NCBI GenBank assembly: GCA_030696155.1
Contig: JAUYSY010000073.1
Span: 1 to 60,342 of the forward strand
Direction of reading: 5' to 3'
Source of the DNA: Alphaproteobacteria bacterium
GTDB taxonomy: Bacteria; Pseudomonadota; Alphaproteobacteria; JAUXUR01
Length of the DNA stretch: 60,342 bases
Shown here: in pieces, positions 53,930 to 60,342 of the stretch
Position numbering within the stretch: the stretch's first letter is position 1
How the letters are laid out: each line of letters begins with the position of its first letter
Program-made: the position numbers and the translations under genes
Notes under the pieces: model-generated
Database searches by the model: none
Told to the model about the DNA's origin: nothing
Seen by the model: the letters and a program-made list of their open reading frames with translations, nothing else

Positions 53930-54892
53930 ATGCGGGCTTTTGTTTTCCCCGGCCAAGGCAAATCAGTTACTGTTGGAATGGGTCTTGATTTAGCGCTCAA
54001 TTTTCTTGAAGCCAAAGAAGTTTTTCAAGAAGTTGATAATACGCTCAATCAACATCTTTTCAAATTAATGTCTGAAGGCCCCATTGAAGAATTAACGCTT
54101 ACGGAAAATGCACAACCTGCTTTAATGGCATTAGGTGTTGCACTTGCGCGCGTCCTTGAAAAACAAAGCGGCAAACCCCTCACTTATTTCGGCCAATTTG
54201 GCGCAGGCCATTCTTTAGGCGAATATTCAAGTCTTACCGTTTTTGACATGTTTACACTCCAAGACGCAGCGCGCATCCTCAAAAAACGGGGGATCGCCAT
54301 GCAACAAGCAGTTAAACCTGGCGTGGGCGCTATGGCCGCCCTTTTAGGCGTTGCACTCGATATAGAAACAATCCAAAAATTATGTGCAAAAGCACAAAAA
54401 TATGGCGTTTGTGAAATTTCAAATGATAATGCGCCAAACCAAATTGTGATTAGTGGCAACGAAGAAGCCATTGATGCTGCCATTACCTTCGCACCTGAAT
54501 ATGGCATTAGACGTGCAATCATGTTACCAGTCAGTGCACCTTTCCATTGTTCACTTATGGCACCTGCCGCTAAAGAGATGGAAAAAGTTCTTGAAACGAT
54601 AGAATGCAAAAAACCTCTTTTACCACTCATTTCAAATGTAACAGCTGACAAAGTCAGCAATCCTACTGAAATCTGTGATCTTCTTGTGAAACAAGTAACA
54701 CAAACAGTCAGATGGCGCGAATGCGTGCAAAAACTTGCAAGTCTCGGCGTCACCGAAACAATTGAAATGGGTTCTGGCAACGTATTATCAGGACTCATTA
54801 AAACAATTCATCCTGATATGCGTCTTTGGTCGCTTGAAGCACCCAAAGATATCGAATTTTTTATAGAAAATTATAAGAAGGAAAATGTATGA
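53930..54892 (+). CDS. fabD: Malonyl-CoA:ACP transacylase
   Basis: A 320-residue transacylase that loads malonyl onto acyl-carrier protein. The nucleophile is S95 in GHSLGEYS; the histidine is H206 in SAPFHCSLM; N-terminal FVFPGQG and 'ISNVTADKVSNP' are typical. The stop overlaps fabG by four bases. The partner acpP lies 4.4 kb away beyond two exported-protein genes. Confidence 0.97.
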   Translation: MRAFVFPGQGKSVTVGMGLDLALNFLEAKEVFQEVDNTLNQHLFKLMSEGPIEELTLTENAQPALMALGVALARVLEKQSGKPLTYFGQFGAGHSLGEYSSLTVFDMFTLQDAARILKKRGIAMQQAVKPGVGAMAALLGVALDIETIQKLCAKAQKYGVCEISNDNAPNQIVISGNEEAIDAAITFAPEYGIRRAIMLPVSAPFHCSLMAPAAKEMEKVLETIECKKPLLPLISNVTADKVSNPTEICDLLVKQVTQTVRWRECVQKLASLGVTETIEMGSGNVLSGLIKTIHPDMRLWSLEAPKDIEFFIENYKKENV

Positions 54893-55623
54893 TGTGTACA
54901 CTTACCGGCCTTAAAGCAGTTGTCACTGGCGCCACACGTGGTATTGGTAAAGCCATCGCCGAAAAATTATCAGCCCAAGGCGTTGAACTCGTTATTGCAG
55001 CGCGCAATAAAGAAGCACTCGATACTTTAGTGCTTCAATTACCGACAAAAGCGCATGCCATTGTTTGCGATTTAAGCAATCCGCAAGATATTGACCATTT
55101 AGCACAAGAAGCTGAAAAATTATTAGGTCAAGTTGATATTCTTGTTAATAATGCAGGCATTACGGCTGATAATTTACTCATGCGCATGAAAGATGACGAA
55201 TGGGATCGTGTAATTAATACCAATCTAACCTCTGTTTTTAAATTAACACGTGCCCTTTTACGCGGCATGATGCGCAAAAAATGGGGTCGTATTATTAATA
55301 TTTCTTCCATTGTTGGCGTCACAGGCAATGCAGGACAAGCCAATTATGTGGCCTCCAAAGCAGGCCTTATCGGTTTTTCAAAATCCTTGGCACTAGAAGT
55401 TGCAAGCAGATCAATCACGGTCAATTGTGTTGCGCCTGGTTTTATAGAAACAGACATGACAACAGGCTTAACGGATGAACAAAAAGAGAAAATTCTTGGC
55501 CAAATCCCACAAGGGACAATGGGCACACCTGAAGATATCGCTTACGCTGTGTTATATCTTGCAAGCAAAGAAGCATCTTATGTGACGGGACAGGTATTGC
55601 ATGTTAATGGTGGGATGGTTTGA
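54889..55623 (+). CDS. fabG: 3-oxoacyl-ACP reductase
   Basis: A 244-residue SDR reductase of the fatty-acid elongation cycle. NADPH loop TGATRGIG (13-20); NNAGIT; catalytic S139/S140, Y153 and K157 in 'GQANYVASKAGLIGF'; NCVAPGFIETDMT. ATG overlaps the fabD stop, with a second ATG next. Expected downstream gene acpP is displaced. Confidence 0.98.
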   Translation: MMCTLTGLKAVVTGATRGIGKAIAEKLSAQGVELVIAARNKEALDTLVLQLPTKAHAIVCDLSNPQDIDHLAQEAEKLLGQVDILVNNAGITADNLLMRMKDDEWDRVINTNLTSVFKLTRALLRGMMRKKWGRIINISSIVGVTGNAGQANYVASKAGLIGFSKSLALEVASRSITVNCVAPGFIETDMTTGLTDEQKEKILGQIPQGTMGTPEDIAYAVLYLASKEASYVTGQVLHVNGGMV

Positions 55624-55669
55624 TAAACTGTCTATCCTATAATGCATTAGATAAGTAACACCCTCCTCC

Positions 55670-55693
55670 TTCCTACGTCGAGAGACGTAGGAA
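55670..55693. repeat. Short perfect hairpin, probable relic of the palindromic repeat
   Basis: TTCCTACGTC and GACGTAGGAA around GAGA. These arms equal the outer ends of the larger repeat family (cctacgtcccgcg...cgcgggacgtagg), as if the middle had been deleted. No T tract follows on either strand, so it is not a standard terminator. Confidence 0.6.
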
Positions 55694-55785
55694 AAAAGAG
55701 AGATTCTCTAAGCTTACAAATTATTTAACTTTTTTTGAAAATAATTTACTTCGCATTTTTTTCCATTCCAACAAATGCACCAGAA

Positions 55786-58536
55786 TCAACTTTTTCTTTT
55801 AAGTATATTCATATGGACTAAAATTGCCTCAATCCCTTCAATCGTTGGTTGTGTGAATTTATCTCCATTTGGATCATTCTTAAAATAAGGTTCCCAACCA
55901 TTTGTACGGAGTACTCCCCCTGAAAAAGACTGGGTAATGATTCCGATAGACTTAAGATGGCCCAATATATCGCTTATCTTAATACGTCTATATTTTTCTG
56001 CTTTTAGTAAAGATTCATCTATTTTTTCTGACTCTTCTTGACTTGGAGGATTATCTAAATCAGAAAGCCTTTGTCTTGAATGCCAATCCTCCTCACTTTC
56101 GATATTATCCATAATTACTTTGACGATATGATCAGGATTGAACGCTGTATAAAAAGCACTTAATGCATTACCCTTATGGCCACCAAATGGATCGCGACCC
56201 ATTATACCAATTTTTTCATCAAATGACTCAAAATTAGATGTTAATCCTAATTCATCTTTTAATTTATCAAAATAATAACTTAAAATATGCACATTTTGTG
56301 AAGAATTTCCGGGTAGAATAGCGGTCTTAAAAAGAATGTTTTTTTCAATTGCCAAAATCTTGAATATTTCATCAATTATTTCATCATTTTTTCTTTCTGT
56401 TAAAAGTGAAACCAATATCAATGAAATTCCTTCTTTTTGACCTGTCGGACAATGAAAAAGAGCATTTGTAATTTGAGACATCAATACATGGCGCGTTTCT
56501 GAATCCAAATTATCTTCAATTAAACGAGAAACAATATAAGAAATATTTTTACGTAATTCTGAAATTGAGTTTGAATACATTTGCCATCCACTCTTTTCAT
56601 TTTCTGCTAAGGGTATTTCCCATAATGTTTTAACAAATCCATTTAAACGAGGGAAAATAAATTTTTCAATTTTTTCTTTATTACTTAACTGCTGATCCTC
56701 CAAAGAAGAATCCTCTGAAAAATCATTTGCCAATAATTTGTATGAAAGAGCATTTTCACCGTCAAGAATCAAAAGATTTAACAATTTATTCCAATTTTCT
56801 ATAAAAGTCACAGCATCCCATTTAAGATCTATGACGTCGGGCATTTTATAATCTTTAATGGTTTTACGGTCAACCGATATTACTTCTTCATCAAGACATT
56901 GATAAAGATCTTTTTTCTTAATAGGCGTAATAGGTTCCTCATCTTCGTCTTCATCTTCGTTTAACAAAACGCGATCTTGAAATATGTCTCTTAAGTCCCT
57001 TGCACCTAATGTTTCTTCATCTCCTTCCATGATCAATGAAGAAGCTGCTGTTAAATCAAGTAAGACTATATTTCTCAAATTTTCAACTGAACTCGGTAAA
57101 TATAAGAGTTCAGTGCATTCGATCAAATTAAAATGCGTTAGATTTATTAATTTTCCAATAAAAGAATGAAGAGTTTTTACTGGATTATATGAAATATCAA
57201 ATTTTTTTAAATTTTCAAGATTTCCAATATTTTCATGTATTTCTTCAATGTTATTATTTTGCAAACTTAATTCTTTTAATTGTTTCAAATCGCCAATAGA
57301 ATTAGATACATATTCTAAATTATTGAAATCTGCTTCTAAAACTTCTAAACTTTTTAATCCTTCCATATTAGAAGGTAAATAATCCATTCTTATCTTATTA
57401 ATTTTTAAAGTTTTTAAATTAGGCAGAATGGTAACGGCAGAATGTAGTGCCCCAAGAGGATTCTCTGAAAGATCAAGTTCTTCTAAATTTAACAGGTTAC
57501 CAATATTGTCAGGAAGATAATTTATGTTGCAGTTACGAAGAGTAAGTTGTTGTAAATTTATTAAATTATTGATATTATCAGGAAGATTATCTAACGTGCA
57601 ATTTTTAATATTAATATTAATTAACCAAGTAAAACTAAATAATTTTTTTAATTGATCTTGGTTAATTTTAGCACGTTCAAAGTAAAAAACCCCTCTTTTT
57701 AATTCATTTTTCGAACGATGATCAAACCCTGATTTATCACCAAAAGATGACAAAAATTCATCTATGAGTCTTTCTTTTTCTTTTGTTGTTCTTAGGTCAG
57801 GCAAGTTTTGAAATTTTTCTTCAGCACCTAATGTAAGATTTTTTAGCTTTGAAAGATTTTCTATTGAATCTGGCAATTGTATTAATCGATTATTGTATAA
57901 ATTTAAGTCAGTTAAATTTTTTAAATTTCCGATAGTGTCCGGAATATAAGTTATTTCATTATTGCTAAGATCAAGATAGGTTAAATTTGATAAATGCGTA
58001 ATAGCATCAGTAAAATAGCCCTTATGAGTATTGCTTGCATTGAGATGTGTTAAATTGGTTAGATTCTTTGTCGTATATTCAAATAAATTGAATTTAGAAT
58101 TGCTAATATCTAGGTGCGTTAAATTGGTTAGATTTATAACGGCATCAGGTAAAAAAGACATTGGGCTATTTTTAAAGCTAAGATGCGTTAACCATGTTAA
58201 ATTAGACATTTTATCAATTATTTGTTTTGATATATCAATTGCCGGCATAATTAAAACACCAGACATTATTTGATTTTTATATTTATTAAAATCAATATCA
58301 TTTTTAAAAACAAAATCTTTTAAAAAATCATTAGTTATTAATTCTTTTTTTTCTTCAGTTAATTCTGTTTTTTGTTTTTTATTTAACGGTAGTTCGGTAT
58401 CGGTCAGTTCGCTATCGCTTCTTTTTCTCTTCCCCGAATATTTTTCTTCAGAAGAAATAGGATCATCAGCCGCATATGATAAATATGCACCATTAATTGA
58501 AAGTAAAGATAATAATAATAATATTTTTTTAAACAT
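55786..58536 (-). CDS. Large exported leucine-rich-repeat protein with NLS-like motif
   Basis: The start is taken at ATG 58536 (MFKKILLLLSLLS), where AAGGA and a signal peptide (ending SYA, about 22) coincide; 916 residues. GKRKR (35-39) and KKQK (53-56) frame an acidic Ser/Glu stretch, resembling a bipartite nuclear localisation signal. Two LRR blocks follow: about 115-265 (units such as LTNLTHLDISNSK, LSNLTYLDLSNNEITYIPD) and about 305-520 (LLNLEELDLSENPLGAL). An acidic Glu/Asp linker lies near 535-550. The C-terminal 350 residues are helical and unrecognised, with ALFHCPTGQKEGI similar to a motif in the 1734-residue protein. Inserted between fabG and acpP. Confidence 0.88.
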   Translation of the reverse strand: MFKKILLLLSLLSINGAYLSYAADDPISSEEKYSGKRKRSDSELTDTELPLNKKQKTELTEEKKELITNDFLKDFVFKNDIDFNKYKNQIMSGVLIMPAIDISKQIIDKMSNLTWLTHLSFKNSPMSFLPDAVINLTNLTHLDISNSKFNLFEYTTKNLTNLTHLNASNTHKGYFTDAITHLSNLTYLDLSNNEITYIPDTIGNLKNLTDLNLYNNRLIQLPDSIENLSKLKNLTLGAEEKFQNLPDLRTTKEKERLIDEFLSSFGDKSGFDHRSKNELKRGVFYFERAKINQDQLKKLFSFTWLININIKNCTLDNLPDNINNLINLQQLTLRNCNINYLPDNIGNLLNLEELDLSENPLGALHSAVTILPNLKTLKINKIRMDYLPSNMEGLKSLEVLEADFNNLEYVSNSIGDLKQLKELSLQNNNIEEIHENIGNLENLKKFDISYNPVKTLHSFIGKLINLTHFNLIECTELLYLPSSVENLRNIVLLDLTAASSLIMEGDEETLGARDLRDIFQDRVLLNEDEDEDEEPITPIKKKDLYQCLDEEVISVDRKTIKDYKMPDVIDLKWDAVTFIENWNKLLNLLILDGENALSYKLLANDFSEDSSLEDQQLSNKEKIEKFIFPRLNGFVKTLWEIPLAENEKSGWQMYSNSISELRKNISYIVSRLIEDNLDSETRHVLMSQITNALFHCPTGQKEGISLILVSLLTERKNDEIIDEIFKILAIEKNILFKTAILPGNSSQNVHILSYYFDKLKDELGLTSNFESFDEKIGIMGRDPFGGHKGNALSAFYTAFNPDHIVKVIMDNIESEEDWHSRQRLSDLDNPPSQEESEKIDESLLKAEKYRRIKISDILGHLKSIGIITQSFSGGVLRTNGWEPYFKNDPNGDKFTQPTIEGIEAILVHMNILKRKS

Positions 58537-58729
58537 AATCGTATCCTTTTTATAAAATTTAGTAAATGTTGTTTTGTTTTTTATATATGAAATTATGTTT
58601 ATTACAGTAACATACAAAATAAAATTTTTCAATATAAAAAAATATTAATACAAACAATAAAAATCTAACTTATAATTAACTTTTTTTAATTAAAATAAAA
58701 TTACAACTGATTGAGCCATGGAGACTATA

Positions 58730-59629
58730 ATGTATAAGAAAATAGTATTATTACTTTCAATTTGTTTTTTTTCTAGCCATTTAAATGTTTTTGGATATTT
58801 AAATGAAGACAAGGATTTAAAACAAAATGAAATAAATTTATTATTTCCTGAAAAATTTACAAAAGATGAATTAGATTTATTAAAAAATCAGCAAAAAATT
58901 GTGAAAAATAATCTTGTTTTTTTTCTTACAGATGATGATGCGAGTAAATTATATAAAAATTACCCGCAAAAATGGCAAGTTGTTACGGGCCCTTCCTTTT
59001 CTGATCGTGTTAAAAAAACATCCGATACAATTATTGAAAATCCGAAATCTGCCAAGACACGTTATATCGTAGAGAGCGCTTACCTAGGCAGCATGAATGA
59101 TAGCAAAGGTTTTTTTGTTCATATTGAAAAAATTGTGGACACTTATCTATCTCTTTTAAATATTGAGCCAAATGACAAAATGGTGGCATCCACATCAATA
59201 TTAAAAATAAATGACATCAATGAACTTTTTGTTAGACAGTCGCCAAAAAACTCATTTGATCGCATAACATCCATATTGATATCTTGGATGCTTATTCTTG
59301 AAGAAATAAAAGGAAACATAGTATCAAACAATAGCTACGAGGATAGAATCCTTATAGGTCAAGATTTATTAAATAAATATGGTTTAAATAAATTTGATGT
59401 TTACGTTGACAAAAAACTTCCTTTAGACGTTAACACTGCAGTTTATCTAATGAAATCAATAAAAGAGGACATCTTTAATCATATCGGCATAAATACTAAA
59501 GATATTCCGAAAGCATTCGATGTTTATGAATTTCTTACTAATAATAACTGGCTAGAAAACATTGCTGACATCCCTTTAAGTGAAAGAGTAGCAGCAGGGG
59601 ATCCAAGTTTAGTGTCAATAAATCTATAA
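58730..59629 (+). CDS. Exported protein of unknown function between LRR gene and acpP
   Basis: A 299-residue protein; ATG 58730 (MYKKIVLLLSICF) is preferred because GGAG lies seven bases upstream and a signal peptide (ending VFG) begins there; 58718 is an alternative. The mature protein is lysine-rich and helical, without recognised domains. It is divergent from the LRR gene, with an AT-rich shared promoter region. The coding style (A+T-rich, exported) matches the other accessory proteins and not the fab genes. Confidence 0.75.
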   Translation: MYKKIVLLLSICFFSSHLNVFGYLNEDKDLKQNEINLLFPEKFTKDELDLLKNQQKIVKNNLVFFLTDDDASKLYKNYPQKWQVVTGPSFSDRVKKTSDTIIENPKSAKTRYIVESAYLGSMNDSKGFFVHIEKIVDTYLSLLNIEPNDKMVASTSILKINDINELFVRQSPKNSFDRITSILISWMLILEEIKGNIVSNNSYEDRILIGQDLLNKYGLNKFDVYVDKKLPLDVNTAVYLMKSIKEDIFNHIGINTKDIPKAFDVYEFLTNNNWLENIADIPLSERVAAGDPSLVSINL

Positions 59630-60023
59630 TTTTAAATATGGTAATATAGTGACAAAACAAGGAAGATATTTCACTATAGTCGATAGACATTGGGAGGATA
59701 CATCGTCATGCCTCTCTCATGTATATAAGGATACACTTCGCGCGTTGTTCCTTGTCTGCGCCTCAAGTCTATCGACTATATATAAAAAATTCCACCACAA
59801 ACAAAAATGATGAAAACATACATTCAATTTCAAGATATTGAGGATATCCATTCATTTCACCTCATTTTAAAATAATTCATGTGTAATTTTTTAAAAATAA
59901 AACAACGATAAAAAACCAATATGGTCATAAAGATTGCCTTTTTTGGTAATTATCGTTGATTCTTCCAATTAAAGGCGCTAACATCACTTTGACTTAGTTT
60001 GAAGATAACTCTAGAGGATAAAG
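59630..60023. other. Intergenic region before acpP with two hairpins
   Basis: 394 bases with no gene. It contains repeat copy C (59675-59780) and a second hairpin at 59903-59958, where CAACGATAA and ACCAA pair with TTGGT and TTATCGTTG across a 2-3 base internal loop. The acpP promoter should lie in 59960-60010 (TTTGACTT at about 59989). GAGGAT precedes the acpP start. Confidence 0.6.
59675..59780 (+). repeat. Structured repeat, copy C (diverged)
   Basis: Closed by TATAGTCGATAGAC (59675-59688) and GTCTATCGACTATA (59767-59780), a perfect 14-base stem. The interior keeps the layout of copies A and B: catcgtcatgcctc, ctcatgtat, a small stem gtat/atac where A and B have gtac/gtac, then cttcgcgcg and a c-ctcaag end. 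Same orientation relative to the upstream gene as A and B. Confidence 0.7.
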
Positions 60024-60293
60024 ATGACCACTACAAATGTCGAGCAGCGTGTAAACGAAATTGTCATGAAAGTACTAGACATTAAAGATGCATCAAAAGT
60101 AACGAAAGAAGCACGCTTCATCGATGATCTTGGAGCGGATAGTCTTGATACAGTTGATATTATCATGGAATTCGAAGAAGCTTTTAGCATCGAAATCCCT
60201 GATGATGATGCAGCAAAAATAGTAACAGTTGGCGATGCTATCCACCATATTAAAGAGCATCTTGACAGCCAAAAAGCTGCTGCTTCTGTCTAA
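60024..60293 (+). CDS. acpP: Acyl carrier protein
   Basis: An 89-residue acidic four-helix carrier of fatty-acid synthesis. The phosphopantetheine site is S40 in LGADSLDTVD; FEEAFSIEIPDDDAAKI is typical of helices II-III. A C-terminal extension QKAAASV is slightly long. Normally next to fabG; here separated by two effector-like genes and given its own upstream region. Confidence 0.97.
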   Translation: MTTTNVEQRVNEIVMKVLDIKDASKVTKEARFIDDLGADSLDTVDIIMEFEEAFSIEIPDDDAAKIVTVGDAIHHIKEHLDSQKAAASV

Positions 60294-60314
60294 TTTCATC
60301 ACTTTATACTTTGC

Positions 60315-60342
60315 AATGAGACGTTTTAAAGCGTCTCATTAT
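60315..60342 (+). terminator. Terminator after acpP (cut by window end)
   Basis: AATGAGACG/CGTCTCATT perfect stem with an 8-base loop; any T tract lies beyond the end of the window. Confidence 0.75.

Noticed and set aside
54184..54798. 204-codon open frame antisense to fabD
   Set aside because: Lies wholly inside the well-identified fabD on the other strand; low-complexity translation rich in Ser/Ala/Cys and no ribosome site.
1..60342. tRNA and rRNA genes
   Set aside because: I looked for cloverleaf-like stretches in the gaps and saw none that held up; the palindromic repeats account for the GC-rich stems. A covariance search would be decisive.

Overview
The window is an A+T-rich stretch of an alphaproteobacterial chromosome. 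The lineage call rests on gene orders and families typical of that class: sdhE next to mfd, NDUFA12 then mlaD then a DUF2155 protein, pepA then holC then ndk, a DUF1150 protein, and the DnaA-like regulator HdaA. The housekeeping genes are interleaved with very large Sec-exported repeat proteins, eukaryote-like motifs and dispersed palindromic repeats. This suggests an intracellular symbiont of a protist, most like Holosporales or Paracaedibacter/Odyssella-type bacteria. That placement is inference; no rRNA gene is present to test it.

Layout. 1-2.5 kb: rpmB and a yhhQ-tgt pair that looks adapted to queuine salvage. 2.5-17.7 kb: accessory zone with five exported proteins (170, 952, 364, 129 and 1734 aa) among a glycosyltransferase, an ABHD10-like hydrolase and murJ. 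17.8-23.9 kb: sdhE-mfd followed by two exported-protein genes (113 aa; about 405 aa with tandem ubiquitin-interacting-motif-like segments). Each of these is flanked by a duplicate of the mfd 3' end. 24-28 kb: SCO chaperone, DUF218, DUF1150, NDUFA12, MlaD and DUF2155 envelope and respiration genes. 28.1-33.3 kb: a 1633-aa exported repeat protein preceded by the tail of a lost paralogue. 33.3-35.8 kb: mraY-murD. 36-43 kb: formamidase fmdA-fmdB, a solute-binding protein coupled to a DAACS symporter, and the tyrosine-degradation operon hpd-hmgA-fah. 43-45.5 kb: a 568-bp non-coding element with about 105-bp terminal inverted repeats, then an orphan TPR-secretin lipoprotein. 45.8-55.6 kb: conserved core (rutE-like, ddpX, tsaB-rimI, pepA, holC, ndk, DUF2066, AI-2E family, hdaA, fabD-fabG). 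55.8-59.6 kb: a leucine-rich-repeat protein and a 299-aa exported protein inserted between fabG and acpP.

How it fits together. Ten proteins start with Sec signal peptides and lack recognisable enzymatic domains. The four largest (952, 1734, 1633 and 916 aa) carry paired basic clusters resembling bipartite nuclear localisation signals; a fifth carries UIM-like repeats. Together they look like an arsenal aimed at a eukaryotic host, including its nucleus and ubiquitin system. The 364-aa gene has a C9 tract inside its promoter spacer, a hallmark of phase variation. The effector-like genes sit at the 3' end of mfd, inside the fab operon, and beside palindromic repeats, so this chromosome appears to collect them as modular insertions at gene ends. 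No rRNA, tRNA, CRISPR array, transposase or integrase gene was recognised.
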